A stretch of 64,000 nucleotides of DNA from an uncultured Ruthenibacterium sp. (GCA_944386565.1 CALXBO010000007.1:1-64000), one strand, 5' to 3'; positions 25,950-35,154 are shown, counted from the stretch's first letter. Notes: generated by a model from the letters alone, not told the origin. Numbers and translations: made by a program.

Positions 25950-27032
25950 TCAGGCGTTTTCCGCCTCAAAGCGCTTCATGAATTCCACCAGTTTTTCCAC
26001 ACCCTCGTGCGGCATCGCGTTGTAGATGGACGCGCGCATGCCGCCCACGCTGCGGTGGCCTTTCAGGTTGACAAAGCCCGCTTCGGCGGCCTCGGCGCAG
26101 AACTTTTTGTCCAGCTCCGGCGACGGAGATGTGAACGTGACGTTCATGATGCTGCGGAATTCCTTCTCCACGGGATTGTGGAAAAAGTTCGACGAATCAA
26201 GATAATCGTACAGAAGCGCCGCCTTGGCGTTGTTGCGCTTTTCCATCTCGGCCAGACCGCCGACTTCGTTTTCGATCCACTTCAGCACGAGCCCCATCAT
26301 ATAAATGGTGTAGCACGGCGGCGTGTTGTACATGCTCTCCGCGTCGATGATGGTCTGATAGTTCAGCATCGCGGGCGTCTTCGGGTCAGCGTGGCCCAGC
26401 AGATCCTCGCGGACGATGGCCACGGCCATGCCGGCGGGCGCGACGTTTTTCTGCACGCCGAAATAGATGAGGCCGTACTTCGACACATCCGTCGGGCGGC
26501 TCAAAATGCAGCTCGACATATCCGCCACGAGGGGAACGCCCTCTTTCTGCGGCAGTTTGACGTAGCGCGTGCCGTAGATCGTGTTGTTCTCGCAGATGTG
26601 GATGAAACTTGCGTCGTCGTGGAACTCGATCGTGTCGGGATCGGGAATGTAGGTGAAGTTCTTATCCTTGGAGGACGCCACGACGTTGACTTCGCCGTAT
26701 TTCTGCGCCTCTTTCGCGGCTTTGTTCGAGAACTGGCCGGTCACGATGTAATCGGCCTTGCCCGTTGTCATCAGGTTCAGCGGGACCATGGCGAACTGCG
26801 TGCTCGCGCCGCCCTGGAAAAAGCCGACCTTGTAGTTGTCCGGAATGTTCAGCACGCGGCGCAGCGCGGCTTCGGTCTCCTTGATGATCCCGTCGTATAC
26901 GGCGGAGCGGTGACTCATCTCCATCACGGACTGACCGGAACTTCCGTACTCCAGAAGTTCGCGCTGAGCGGTCTCAAGAACCGGCAGCGGCAGCATCGAC
27001 GGACCTGCGCTGAAATTGTACACTCGTGCCAT
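25950..27032 (-). CDS. serC: Phosphoserine aminotransferase
   Basis: PLP enzyme making phosphoserine from 3-phosphohydroxypyruvate and glutamate. 360 residues starting MARVYNFSAGPSMLP, typical of SerC; FFQGGASTQFAMVPLNL binds PLP phosphate and GVQKNVAPAGMAVAIV contains the Schiff-base lysine. The GAGGAAACG SD supports the start at 27032. Together with serA gives two of three serine pathway steps; serB is not seen. Confidence 0.96.
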   Translation of the reverse strand: MARVYNFSAGPSMLPLPVLETAQRELLEYGSSGQSVMEMSHRSAVYDGIIKETEAALRRVLNIPDNYKVGFFQGGASTQFAMVPLNLMTTGKADYIVTGQFSNKAAKEAQKYGEVNVVASSKDKNFTYIPDPDTIEFHDDASFIHICENNTIYGTRYVKLPQKEGVPLVADMSSCILSRPTDVSKYGLIYFGVQKNVAPAGMAVAIVREDLLGHADPKTPAMLNYQTIIDAESMYNTPPCYTIYMMGLVLKWIENEVGGLAEMEKRNNAKAALLYDYLDSSNFFHNPVEKEFRSIMNVTFTSPSPELDKKFCAEAAEAGFVNLKGHRSVGGMRASIYNAMPHEGVEKLVEFMKRFEAENA

Positions 27033-27084
27033 ATACGTTTCCTCCCCAGTCTCCCGGAATTTATCCGGGTAAAGTTTAACAGTT

Positions 27085-27113
27085 ATTATAGCACGCGGAA
27101 CTGTCCGCGTCAA
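27085..27113 (-). promoter_or_regulatory. Promoter of serC-serA
   Basis: Minus strand TTGACG (27113-27108), 17 bp, TATAAT (27090-27085). Confidence 0.8.
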
Positions 27114-27145
27114 TAAAAACGGATGTCTTTCTGCGGAGGACAACC

Positions 27146-27174
27146 TTGCCCGGAACGGCGGCGCGTGCTATACT
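27146..27174 (+). promoter_or_regulatory. Promoter of the small gene at 27201
   Basis: TTGCCC (27146-27151), 17 bp, TATACT (27169-27174). Confidence 0.6.
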
Positions 27175-27200
27175 GAAACGCAGAAAAGGGGGAGTAGGCA

Positions 27201-27473
27201 ATGCATTTCTGGCAGAGGCGGGAAGTCTATCTGGGGGATGCGGCACGGGCAAAAGCCGTGGCGGCGGCGCTTGAGACGGCAGGTTACGAGTGCGAACTGC
27301 GGATGGAAAAAGCGCGGCGCAGCGCGTTCGGCATCGCGCTGCGGGAGTCGGGCGAGGCCGGGCAGGGATATGTGTATGTCCGTGCGTCCGAGTTCGCGGA
27401 CGCTCAGGAGGCCGCGGCGTTCGCACTGCGGAAATATGAAGAGGATGCGCTCCGGCGCAACGGCAGAGAATGA
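27201..27473 (+). CDS. Hypothetical protein, 90 residues
   Basis: Not recognised. The protein begins MHFWQRREVYLGDAARAKAVAAALETAGYECELRME, alternating beta/alpha segments that could form a small DUF2007-like signal-transducing fold (a ferredoxin-like half), and ends in charged residues; no Cys or membrane segment. It has its own promoter, an AGGGGGAG SD and a terminator, which argues that it is real. Confidence 0.6.
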   Translation: MHFWQRREVYLGDAARAKAVAAALETAGYECELRMEKARRSAFGIALRESGEAGQGYVYVRASEFADAQEAAAFALRKYEEDALRRNGRE

Positions 27474-27513
27474 AAAAAGCGCCGTCCCGTTTTGCCCGGG
27501 ACGGCGCTTTTTT
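27473..27513. terminator. Bidirectional terminator
   Basis: AAAAAAGCGCCGTCCCG stem with its complement ending in TTTTTT. Confidence 0.9.
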
Positions 27514-27522
27514 ATTTTGCAC

Positions 27523-27663
27523 TCAGGGACGGCGCCGGGAACAGCTGCGGGAGCACTGTCCGCATGAGCCGCAGCAGCCCGTCTTGCCGCGGCGCACGGC
27601 GCGCACGGCGAAAAACACGGCTGCGGCCAGCGCCGCGAGGATCAGAACATCGAGCCAGCCCAT
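27523..27663 (-). CDS. FeoB-associated Cys-rich membrane protein
   Basis: 46-residue protein: one membrane helix (residues 5-22, DVLILAALAAAVFFAVRAV), then a basic stretch and the cluster CCGSCGQCSRSC with five Cys. This is the usual small protein downstream of feoB in anaerobic Firmicutes, thought to help iron handling at the transporter. It follows feoB by 13 bp. An upstream frame of 50 residues is open but overlaps feoB and is not family-like. Confidence 0.82.
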   Translation of the reverse strand: MGWLDVLILAALAAAVFFAVRAVRRGKTGCCGSCGQCSRSCSRRRP

Positions 27664-27676
27664 CGTCCCGTCTCCC

Positions 27677-29761
27677 TTATGCGAGAAGCAGCGAGCCGAT
27701 CTGGTAAACGCAGAACGCGCAGATCCACGCCACGGCGCACTGGGCGAACGCGACCCACGCGGCCGCAAACCCGGAGTGCATCTCCCGGCGGACGGCGGCG
27801 ATGGCCGCGACACACGGCGAGTAGAGCAGCGTGAACGTCAGGAAGCTGAACGCCGTCAGCGGCGTGAAGATCTGTGCGAGCGCCGGGCCGAGGTCCGCGA
27901 TGCTCGTGCCCGTCAGCACGGCCATCGTGCTGACGACGGCCTCCTTGGCGGAGAAGCCCGTGATGAGCGCCGTCGCCGCGCGCCAGTCGGTGAAGCCGAG
28001 CGGCGCGAAGATCGGGGCGATCAGGCGTCCCAGCGCGGCGAGGATGCTCGCGGAGGAATCCGTCACGACGTTGAAGCGCAGGTCGAACGTCTGCAAAAAC
28101 CAGATGACGATCGTGGCGAGGAAGATCACCGTGAACGCGCGCGTCAGGAAATCCTTGGCCTTGTCCCACATCAAAAGCCCGACGCTCTTGGCGCTGGGCA
28201 GGCGGTAGCTGGGCAGTTCCATGACGAACGGCACGGGGTTGCCGCTGTACAGCGTGCTCTTCATCAGCAGCGCGCACACAATGCCGATGACGATGCCCAT
28301 GACGTAGAGCAGCATCATGACGAGCGCGCCGTACTTCGGAAAGAACGCCGCCGTGAACACCGCGTAGATGGGAAGTTTCGCGCTGCAGCTCATGAACGGC
28401 GTGAGCAGAATGGTCATCTTGCGGTCGCGGTCGCTCGAGAGCGTGCGCGTCGCCATGATGGCGGGCACGCTGCATCCGAAGCCGATCAGCATCGGCACGA
28501 AGCTGCGGCCGGACAGGCCGATCTTGCGCAGCAGCTTGTCCATCACGAACGCCACGCGCGCCATGTAGCCGGAGTCTTCCAGCATCGACAGGAAGAAGAA
28601 CAGCGTCACGATGATGGGCAGGAAGCTCAATACGCTGCCCACGCCCGCGAACACGCCGTCGATGACGAGCGAGTGCACAACGGGGTTCAGCCCGTAGGCT
28701 GTCAGCGCATCGGAGCACGCGGCGGTCACCGCGTCGATGCCCATGCTCAGCAGGTCGCTCAGGAACGAGCCGATCACGCCGAACGTCAGCCAGAAGATGA
28801 GAAGCATGATCGCAAGGAAGATCGGGATGGCCGTGTATTTTCCCGTCAGCACGCGGTCGATTTTCACGCTGCGCAGATGGCCGCGCGTCTCGCCGTTTTT
28901 CACGACGGTGTCCGCGCACAGCTTTTCGATGAACGCATAGCGCATATCGGCGAGGGCGGCCTCGCGGTCGGTCCCGAGCTCATCCTCCATCTCGCGGATG
29001 GAGTGGCCGATCAGGTCAATCTCGTTCTCGGTCAGCTTCAGCCGCTTCTCCATGGGCTCGTCGCCCTCCACGAGCTTCGTGGCGGCAAAGCGGCACGGCA
29101 CGCCCGCGGCCGCGGCGTGGTCCTCGATCATGTGCGCGATGCCGTGGATGCACCGGTGCACCGCGCCCGAGCAGAAGTCGAGGCGCTTGGGGGTGTCCTT
29201 GTGTTCGGCCGCGCGCAGCGCGTGCTCGATCAGCTCGTCGATGCCCTCATTTTTCGCCGCTGAAATGGGCACGACGGCCACGCCAAGCTCCTCCTCCAGA
29301 CGGTTCACGTCCACGGTGTTGCCGTTGGCGCGCATCTCGTCCATCATGTTGAGGGCAATGACCATCGGGATGTTCAGCTCAATGAGCTGCAGCGTCAGAT
29401 AGAGGTTGCGCTCGATGTTCGTCGCATCCACGATGTTGATGATGCCGTCGGGCTTTTCATTGATGAGAAAATCGCGCGTGACGATCTCCTCGCTGGTGTA
29501 GGGCGACAGGGAATAGATGCCGGGCAGGTCGACGACCGTGGCCTCCTCGCGCGGCGGGATGTCCTGCCGCTTGTGGCGCGGATGTCCCCAGCTGCGCGGC
29601 CCGAAGTGGTGCTCGCCGGTCTTGTGGCCGCGGATGACGCCCTCTTTTTTATCGACTGTTACACCGGGGAAATTGCCCACGTGCTGATTCGAGCCCGTGA
29701 GCTGGTTGAACAGCGTCGTCTTGCCGCAGTTCTGGTTTCCGGCGAGTGCGAATGTCATCAT
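27677..29761 (-). CDS. feoB: Ferrous iron transporter B
   Basis: 694-residue GTPase-coupled Fe2+ permease. G domain: GNQNCGKTTLFNQLTG (G1), FPGVTVDKKEG (G2), DLPGIYSL (G3), NMMDE (G4). The membrane part has the two Gate regions, including GFGCSVPAIMATRTL (Cys-Pro motif) and SPCVAAIAAVRREM near the C-terminus. The start at 29761 overlaps the feoA stop by 4 bp; a second ATG at 29758 is equally possible. Last but one gene of the feoA-feoB-Cys-rich operon. Confidence 0.97.
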   Translation of the reverse strand: MMTFALAGNQNCGKTTLFNQLTGSNQHVGNFPGVTVDKKEGVIRGHKTGEHHFGPRSWGHPRHKRQDIPPREEATVVDLPGIYSLSPYTSEEIVTRDFLINEKPDGIINIVDATNIERNLYLTLQLIELNIPMVIALNMMDEMRANGNTVDVNRLEEELGVAVVPISAAKNEGIDELIEHALRAAEHKDTPKRLDFCSGAVHRCIHGIAHMIEDHAAAAGVPCRFAATKLVEGDEPMEKRLKLTENEIDLIGHSIREMEDELGTDREAALADMRYAFIEKLCADTVVKNGETRGHLRSVKIDRVLTGKYTAIPIFLAIMLLIFWLTFGVIGSFLSDLLSMGIDAVTAACSDALTAYGLNPVVHSLVIDGVFAGVGSVLSFLPIIVTLFFFLSMLEDSGYMARVAFVMDKLLRKIGLSGRSFVPMLIGFGCSVPAIMATRTLSSDRDRKMTILLTPFMSCSAKLPIYAVFTAAFFPKYGALVMMLLYVMGIVIGIVCALLMKSTLYSGNPVPFVMELPSYRLPSAKSVGLLMWDKAKDFLTRAFTVIFLATIVIWFLQTFDLRFNVVTDSSASILAALGRLIAPIFAPLGFTDWRAATALITGFSAKEAVVSTMAVLTGTSIADLGPALAQIFTPLTAFSFLTFTLLYSPCVAAIAAVRREMHSGFAAAWVAFAQCAVAWICAFCVYQIGSLLLA

Positions 29762-29991
29762 GCGTCCGCCTCCCCGCACAGCGTGATCTCCTTTGCGTCG
29801 TCCAGACGCAGTGTCAGTTCATATCCGCGAAGATGCAGCTCGATGGGGTCGCCCATCGGCGCGATCTTGCGCACCATTACCATCGTGCCGGGCGTCAGCC
29901 CCATATCCAGCAGATGGCGGCGCAGTGCTCCCTGCCCGCCGACCGCCTGAATGCGCGCGCTTGCGCCCACCGGCAATTCCGCCAATGTCAT
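29758..29991 (-). CDS. feoA: FeoA SH3-like iron transport protein
   Basis: 77-residue cytoplasmic partner of FeoB, SH3-like fold. Sequence MTLAELPVGASARIQAVGG, RRHLLDMGLTPGTMVMVRKIAPMGDPIELHLRGYELTLR is fully typical. Start 29991 fits family length and has a GGGAGG SD; the frame is open further upstream without similarity. Confidence 0.95.
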   Translation of the reverse strand: MTLAELPVGASARIQAVGGQGALRRHLLDMGLTPGTMVMVRKIAPMGDPIELHLRGYELTLRLDDAKEITLCGEADA

Positions 29992-30079
29992 ATCAGTATC
30001 CTCCCAATGTTGGTCTGTGGCAGCTCCTGACCGGCACGGACTGTTTCCGTGCGCGTCGGGCGCTTCTTTCCCATCATTT

Positions 30080-30108
30080 AGAATACGCGCGTCGGGCGGC
30101 GGTGTCAA
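30080..30108 (-). promoter_or_regulatory. Promoter of the feo operon
   Basis: Minus strand TTGACA (30108-30103), 17 bp, TATTCT (30085-30080). The leader (about 80 nt) contains a hairpin with GCACGGA/TCCGTGC arms near 30027-30047. No clear DtxR-type palindrome was found over the promoter. Confidence 0.75.
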
Positions 30109-30144
30109 GAGCGCCGGCGGGCGGAACGGCGGCGTCCGCCCGCA

Positions 30145-30173
30145 TTGCGCCGCAGCGTGTTTTATGTTACACT
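30145..30173 (+). promoter_or_regulatory. Promoter of the DtxR-like regulator gene
   Basis: TTGCGC (30145-30150), 17 bp, TACACT (30168-30173). Confidence 0.6.
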
Positions 30174-30201
30174 GGGAGAAATCCGGAAGGGGGAACGCTG
30201 C

Positions 30202-30585
30202 ATGCTGGAATCAGGCGAAAACTATCTCGAGACCATTCTGCGCCTGACGCAGAAAAACGGGAACGTCCGGAGTGTGGACGTGGCGGAAGCGCTCGGCGTG
30301 ACGAAGCCCAGCGTGTCGCGCGCAATGTCCATTCTGCGCGAGCAGGGGTACGTGCTGTTCGCCGAGTCGAACCGGCTGGTGCTCACGGAAAAAGGCCGTG
30401 CCAAGGCCGAGGCCGTGTACGAACGCCACCGCGTCATCTCCCGCTTCCTGATGCTGACGCTGGATGTGGACGAAGCGCTGGCGGCGAAAGACGCCTGCCG
30501 CTTTGAGCACGACATCAGCGACGAGACATTTGAACGAATGAAAGCATACGTGCGCGCACACGGCGCGCAGAAGGAGACGTTATGA
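30202..30585 (+). CDS. DtxR/MntR family metal-dependent regulator
   Basis: 127-residue repressor-like protein. Winged helix in residues 5-65 (ENYLETILRLTQKNGNVRSVDVAEALGVTKPSVSRAMSILREQGYV), then a metal-binding dimerisation domain with ERHRVISRFLM and DACRFEHDISDETFERM (MntR-like ligands Glu/His/Asp). Lacks the C-terminal SH3 domain, so closer to MntR. Divergent from feoA, which points to iron- or manganese-responsive control of feo. Start at 30202 follows GGAAGGGGG. Overlaps nfo by 4 bp. Confidence 0.88.
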   Translation: MLESGENYLETILRLTQKNGNVRSVDVAEALGVTKPSVSRAMSILREQGYVLFAESNRLVLTEKGRAKAEAVYERHRVISRFLMLTLDVDEALAAKDACRFEHDISDETFERMKAYVRAHGAQKETL

Positions 30586-31409
30586 TTTTTGCCGGAAGCC
30601 ATATTTCATCCGCCGGAGGATACTGCGCGATGGCGCGGCAGGCGGAAAAACTCGGCGCGAACACGTTCGCGTTCTTCACGCGCAACCCGCGCGGCGGGAG
30701 CGTCAAAGCGCTCGACGAGGCAGACGCCGCTGCGTTCTGCGAGCGGGTGCGGGAGCTGGGGCTCGGAAAACTGGTCGCGCACGCGCCGTACACCTACAAC
30801 CTCGCGGCCGCGAAGCCGGAGCTGCGGGAGTTTGCCGTCAACGCAATGCGCGAGGATCTCGACCGGCTCGAGTATACGCCGGGACATTACTACAACTTCC
30901 ATCCGGGCAGCCACGTAGGGCAGGGGAGCGACGCGGGTGTCGCCCTCATCGCCGAAGGGCTCGACCGCGTGCTCGAACCCGGCCGCTCGACGCTCGTGCT
31001 GCTCGAGACGATGGCCGGAAAGGGCAGCGAGGTCGGCCGCACGTTCGAGGAGCTGCGCGCGATCATCGACCGTGTGGCCCACCCCGAACTGCTCGGCGTG
31101 TGCCTCGACACCTGCCATGTGTGGGACGCGGGCTACGACATCGTGAACGACCTCGACGGCGTGCTCGCGGAGTTCGACCGCGTGATCGGGCTCGAGCGAC
31201 TGAAGGCGATCCACACGAACGACAGCCTCAACCCGCTCGGCGCGCACAAGGACCGCCACGCAAAGCTCGGCGAGGGGCACCTCGGCCTCGAGACGTTCCG
31301 GCGTGTGGCCGCGCACCCGGCGCTCGCGGGCCTGCCGCTCATTCTGGAGACGCCGAACGACGACGAGGGATGGGCGAAGGAGATCGCGTTCCTTCGCTCG
31401 TGCGGCTGA
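30582..31409 (+). CDS. nfo: Endonuclease IV (AP endonuclease)
   Basis: Zinc enzyme cutting DNA at abasic sites. TIM-barrel fold of 275 residues with FAGSHISSAGGY (6-14), HAPYTYNLA, FHPGSHVGQG, LLETMAGKGSEVG, CLDTCHVWDAGYD, AIHTNDSLNPLGAHKDRHAKLGEGHLG: all metal ligands are present. Translationally coupled to the metal regulator, perhaps linking repair of iron-induced DNA damage. Confidence 0.96.
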   Translation: MIFAGSHISSAGGYCAMARQAEKLGANTFAFFTRNPRGGSVKALDEADAAAFCERVRELGLGKLVAHAPYTYNLAAAKPELREFAVNAMREDLDRLEYTPGHYYNFHPGSHVGQGSDAGVALIAEGLDRVLEPGRSTLVLLETMAGKGSEVGRTFEELRAIIDRVAHPELLGVCLDTCHVWDAGYDIVNDLDGVLAEFDRVIGLERLKAIHTNDSLNPLGAHKDRHAKLGEGHLGLETFRRVAAHPALAGLPLILETPNDDEGWAKEIAFLRSCG

Positions 31410-31416
31410 ACAAAAC

Positions 31417-31455
31417 AAAAGCGGGCGGGAGTCTCGGGACTCCCGCCCGCTTTTT
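31417..31455. terminator. Bidirectional terminator
   Basis: AAAAGCGGGCGGGAGTC stem with its complement and TTTTT, between nfo and the hemolysin III gene. Confidence 0.9.
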
Positions 31456-31468
31456 CATCAGGCAATTT

Positions 31469-32119
31469 TCAAACGCATGGCAGTACGTAGAACAGCACGC
31501 AGAAGTAGTGCAGAATGCTGCCCGCGAGCACGAACAGGTGCCACACACCGTGCATGTAGCGCACCTTGCGCATCGCATAGAACACAAGTCCCACGGTGTA
31601 GCTCACGCCGCCCGCCACCAGAAGCCACAGGCCGCTGCCCAGCGCTGCGGTGATCTGCGGCAGGATGGACAGCGCCGCCCATCCCATCACGACGTAGAGC
31701 ACCATCGACAGCTTTTCGAACCGCGCGAGGTCGATCGCGTTGAGCACCATCCCGAGCAGGGCCGCCGCCCAGACAGCGATGAATACGGCCAGCGCCGCGC
31801 CCGAGCCGCGCAGCAGCACGAGCGTGAACGGGGTGTAGCTTCCCGCGATCAGCAGGAAAATCGTGGAATGATCGAAGATCCGGAACACGCGCTTGACGCC
31901 CGGCATCGGAAACGCATGGTACAGCGTGCTCATCGTGTAGAGAACGATGAGAGAAAATCCGTATACGGCGAACGCAGCCGCCGCGAACGCGGAGCCGCGA
32001 AGCGCGGCCAGAGTGACAAGCACGCTCGTGCCCACAACGGACAGAAGGCTTCCCACGCCGTGTGAAACGGAGTTGAAGATCTCTTCGCCTTTGGTGTAAA
32101 ACTTGACGTTCACAAGCAT
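31469..32119 (-). CDS. Hemolysin III family (PAQR-like) membrane protein
   Basis: 216-residue seven-helix membrane protein. The conserved residues of the YqfA/HlyIII family are visible: EIFNSVSHGVG (His), STLYHAF, FRIFDHSTIFLLIAGSYTPF, and the C-terminal HGVWHLFVLAGSILHYF with a HxxxH pair that binds zinc in related receptors. Role unknown in most bacteria; membrane homeostasis is suspected. Confidence 0.9.
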   Translation of the reverse strand: MLVNVKFYTKGEEIFNSVSHGVGSLLSVVGTSVLVTLAALRGSAFAAAAFAVYGFSLIVLYTMSTLYHAFPMPGVKRVFRIFDHSTIFLLIAGSYTPFTLVLLRGSGAALAVFIAVWAAALLGMVLNAIDLARFEKLSMVLYVVMGWAALSILPQITAALGSGLWLLVAGGVSYTVGLVFYAMRKVRYMHGVWHLFVLAGSILHYFCVLFYVLPCV

Positions 32120-32156
32120 CGCTCCTTTGGATTTGCCGAAAGATCCGGCTACTATT

Positions 32157-32185
32157 ATTATATCCCGAAATGAGGATGCAGTAAA
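32157..32185 (-). promoter_or_regulatory. Promoter of the hemolysin III gene
   Basis: Minus strand TTTACT (32185-32180), 17 bp, TATAAT (32162-32157). Confidence 0.65.
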
Positions 32186-32253
32186 CGGTTTTCATAATTA
32201 TTTAACATAGTTTTCAAAACCATGTGCGGACGGGCGGCAGACGCCCGGGAGAA

Positions 32254-32282
32254 TTGACGGAACGCCGGAAAACATTTATACT
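32254..32282 (+). promoter_or_regulatory. Promoter of the ptsI-like gene
   Basis: TTGACG (32254-32259), 17 bp, TATACT (32277-32282). Confidence 0.75.
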
Positions 32283-32317
32283 GAAAAAGGAAAATGCATC
32301 CAAGGCGGGTGGGAACG

Positions 32318-33913
32318 ATGCAAAAGTTTTTTGGAGTCAGCGCGTCTCCGGGTCGTGTTGCGGGACACATCTACCGTCTGCGCCATACGCACGCAGGGCT
32401 TGGAAGAAGCGTGGGCGCGCCGCAGAGCGAGCTGGAGAGCTATGAGGCGGCTGTTCAGCAGGCGTGCGATGAACTGGAGGCGCTCGGCGACGCGGCCGAC
32501 GCGCAGGACCGCGATATCTTCATGGCGCAGCGCATGATGCTGCAGGATGAAGGGCTCGCCGAAGAGACGCGCGCGTACATCCGCGTGGGTGCGGGCGCGG
32601 CGGCGGCCGTGGAGCGCGCGGCGGGCGTATATGCCGACAAGCTGCGCAGCATCGGCGACGACTATCTGTCGGCACGTGCGTGCGATGTGCTCGACGTGTC
32701 GCACCGCGTCGTGGGAGTTCTGGATTCCCGGAAAAGCGATTTGACTGCGCTGACGAAGCCGGTCATCCTCGCGTCGGAGGAGATCTATCCCTCGGATATC
32801 GTGGCGCTTCCGCGCGGCCTTATTTTGGGCTTCGTCACGAGCCGCGGCGGCGTGAACGCGCACGCCGCGATCATCGCGCGGACGATGGGCATTCCCGCCG
32901 TTGTGATGGCCGGGGACGAATTCCTCGAACAGTGCGACGGAAAGTATGCGGTGGTCGACGGCGGGGCGGGAGCGCTGATCCTCGATCCCGACGAGGCGAC
33001 GAAAGCGCGCTTTTCGCACGCGATGCGCATGGAGCAGCGCCGCATTCTGGCGCAGGGGATGCACGCGGTGCCGTGTGTGACGCAGGACGGCACGGCGGTG
33101 ACGCTGTACGCCAACTGCGCCACGGCGCGCGACGTGGCGCTCTCGGTCTCGCTCGGGGCGCAGGGCATCGGCCTGCTGCACAGCGACTATGTGCTGATGG
33201 CCGGGCGCATGCGCACCGAGGACGAGCAGGTGGAGTTTTACACGGAATGCCTGCGCGCGGCGCGCGGCGTGCCGGTGCACGTGGTGACATATGATATCGG
33301 CGCGGACAAGACACCAGTGGGCGAGCTGCCGCGCGCGGCGAATCCGGCGCTGAGCCTGCGCGGCATCCGCTTCTGTCTGGCGAACAAGACGTTCTTTATC
33401 ATGCAGCTGGCGGCGCTGCTCCGGGCGGCGCTGTACGGCGATCTGCGCATCGTGCTGCCGATGGTCACGTCCGTGGAGGAGATGCTCCGCGTGGAGGAGA
33501 TCCTCGAGGAGACGCGCCTGCTGCTGCGCCGGCGCAGCGTGCGCTTCAAGGAGAACGTCCCCGTGGGTATTCTGGTCGAGACGCCGGCGGCGGCGCTGCT
33601 CTCCGATGAGCTGTCCGCCCACGCCGCATTCTTCGCCATCGGCACGAACGACCTCACGCAGTACACCCACGCGGCCGACCGCGCGGACGCCACTGTTCAG
33701 GCATATTACCCCGAGCGCTCGCGAGCGGTGGAGAAACTGGTCGGCTTTACGCTGGACAGTGCGGCGAAAGCGGGCATCCCCGCCTTTGTGTGCGGCGGCA
33801 GCGACGACATCGACTGCGCGGAGCGCTTCGTGCGGGGCGGAGCGAGGATCCTGAGCGTGTTCCCGCGCTCGATTCCGGCGGTGCGCGAGCACCTGTCCGG
33901 CATCACGCTCTGA
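32318..33913 (+). CDS. ptsI: PEP-protein phosphotransferase (Enzyme I)-like protein
   Basis: 531-residue relative of PTS Enzyme I, which passes phosphate from PEP to HPr. N-terminal GVSASPGRVAG, the active-site His region SRGGVNAHAAIIARTMGIPAVV, DIGADKTP, GILVETPAAALLSDEL, and FFAIGTNDLTQYTHAADR are present. Oddities: it is about 40 residues shorter than usual; the motif normally read LLRTEF is LLHSDY, so the PEP-phosphate Arg is replaced by His; and the usual CGExAGD at the catalytic Cys is VCGGSDD. A matching HPr is encoded at 40249, but no Enzyme II is in the window. Start 32318 fits the family better than 32294. Function as a true Enzyme I is uncertain. Confidence 0.75.
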   Translation: MQKFFGVSASPGRVAGHIYRLRHTHAGLGRSVGAPQSELESYEAAVQQACDELEALGDAADAQDRDIFMAQRMMLQDEGLAEETRAYIRVGAGAAAAVERAAGVYADKLRSIGDDYLSARACDVLDVSHRVVGVLDSRKSDLTALTKPVILASEEIYPSDIVALPRGLILGFVTSRGGVNAHAAIIARTMGIPAVVMAGDEFLEQCDGKYAVVDGGAGALILDPDEATKARFSHAMRMEQRRILAQGMHAVPCVTQDGTAVTLYANCATARDVALSVSLGAQGIGLLHSDYVLMAGRMRTEDEQVEFYTECLRAARGVPVHVVTYDIGADKTPVGELPRAANPALSLRGIRFCLANKTFFIMQLAALLRAALYGDLRIVLPMVTSVEEMLRVEEILEETRLLLRRRSVRFKENVPVGILVETPAAALLSDELSAHAAFFAIGTNDLTQYTHAADRADATVQAYYPERSRAVEKLVGFTLDSAAKAGIPAFVCGGSDDIDCAERFVRGGARILSVFPRSIPAVREHLSGITL

Positions 33914-33927
33914 GAACGGACAAATAC

Positions 33928-33957
33928 AAAAAAAGACGCCCCGCCGGGGCGTCTTTT
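33928..33957. terminator. Bidirectional terminator
   Basis: AAAAAAAGACGCCCC stem, CCGG-type loop and GGGGCGTCTTTT. Confidence 0.88.
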
Positions 33958-33981
33958 CTGTTTGTGTCGGATTGCGGGGCG

Positions 33982-35109
33982 TTACGCCTGCGTTTTCGGG
34001 ATCTCGCCCTTGCTGTCGGCCTTCAGATAGGCGTTGATAAAGCCGTCGAGGTCGCCGTCCATCACGGCGTTGACGTTGCCGCTCTCAAAGCCCGTGCGGT
34101 GGTCCTTCACCAGCGTGTACGGCATGAACACGTAGCTGCGGATCTGGCTGCCCCAGGCGATCTCCTTCTGGATACCCTTGATGTCGCTGATCTTGTCGAG
34201 GTGCTCGCGCTCCTTGATCTGATACAGCTTCGCGGCCAGCATTTTCATACACATGTCGCGGTTCTGGTACTGGCTGCGCTCGGTCTGGCAGCTCACCACG
34301 ATGCCCGTGGGCTTGTGGATGAGGCGCACGGCCGAGGACGTCTTGTTGACCTTCTGGCCGCCCGCGCCGGACGAGCGGTACACTTCCATCTCGATGTCAT
34401 CGGGGTGGATCTCAACGGTGATGGAGTCGTCCAATTCCGGCATGACCTCCAGCGAGGAGAAGCTCGTGTGGCGGCGGCCCGACGCGTCGAACGGGGAGAT
34501 GCGCACCAGACGGTGCACGCCGTTCTCCGAGCGCAGCATGCCGTAGGCGTTGTGGCCCTCCACGAGAATGGAGGCGGACTTCAGGCCGGCTTCGTCGCCG
34601 TCCAGATAGTCCAGAACCTTCACGTTGAAACCGTGGCGCGCCGCAAAGCGCGTGTACATGCGGTACAGCATCTCGGCCCAGTCCTGCGCCTCGGTGCCGC
34701 CCGCGCCCGCGTGGAACGTCAGGATGGCATTGTTGGCGTCGTACTGGCCGGTCATCAGCGTCATCAGGCGGATCTCTTCCGTCTTTTTCTCCAGCTCGTC
34801 GATGCTCTGCTCGGCCTCGGCGGCGAGCTCCTCATCGTCGGACTCTTCGCACATCTCCACAAGCGTCTCCGTGTCGGAGAGCATCTGCGTGAGCTGCGAG
34901 TATTTTTCCAGCTTGTCCTTGATCTCGCCCATCTCCGCGAACACCGCGCCCGAGTTGGCGGCGTCGTTGTAGAACGCGGGGTCGGCGCTGCGGTTTTCGA
35001 GTTCGTCCAGCCGGACCTTGCTCTGCTCGATTGCCAGAGCGTCGGACAGGTCGGCGATCACCGGCGTGATCTCGGACAGGCGGCGTTTCACTTCGTCTAA
35101 AATAACCAC
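33982..35109 (-). CDS. prfB: Peptide chain release factor 2
   Basis: Recognises UGA and UAA and triggers peptidyl-tRNA hydrolysis. GGQ motif in [12 protein letters not shown] and the full class-I RF architecture are present; the tripeptide region reads as SPF ([15 protein letters not shown]) fitting RF2. 375 residues from GTG at 35109, which has AAAGGA 7 bp upstream; ATG at 35130 is an alternative. No in-frame UGA or programmed frameshift site interrupts the N-terminus, unlike E. coli prfB. Confidence 0.93.
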   Translation of the reverse strand: MVILDEVKRRLSEITPVIADLSDALAIEQSKVRLDELENRSADPAFYNDAANSGAVFAEMGEIKDKLEKYSQLTQMLSDTETLVEMCEESDDEELAAEAEQSIDELEKKTEEIRLMTLMTGQYDANNAILTFHAGAGGTEAQDWAEMLYRMYTRFAARHGFNVKVLDYLDGDEAGLKSASILVEGHNAYGMLRSENGVHRLVRISPFDASGRRHTSFSSLEVMPELDDSITVEIHPDDIEMEVYRSSGAGGQKVNKTSSAVRLIHKPTGIVVSCQTERSQYQNRDMCMKMLAAKLYQIKEREHLDKISDIKGIQKEIAWGSQIRSYVFMPYTLVKDHRTGFESGNVNAVMDGDLDGFINAYLKADSKGEIPKTQA

Positions 35110-35154
35110 GGGAATTTCCTTTCTTCTCATGACATAAAAACAATACCGTTCCTT

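Noticed and set aside
24666..27116. 816-codon plus-strand ORF opposite serA and serC
   Set aside because: Shadow ORF of two well-identified minus-strand genes.
33982..35109. Programmed frameshift in prfB
   Set aside because: The reading frame is continuous from a SD-preceded GTG; no in-frame UGA or slippery CTTTGA was seen near the N-terminus.
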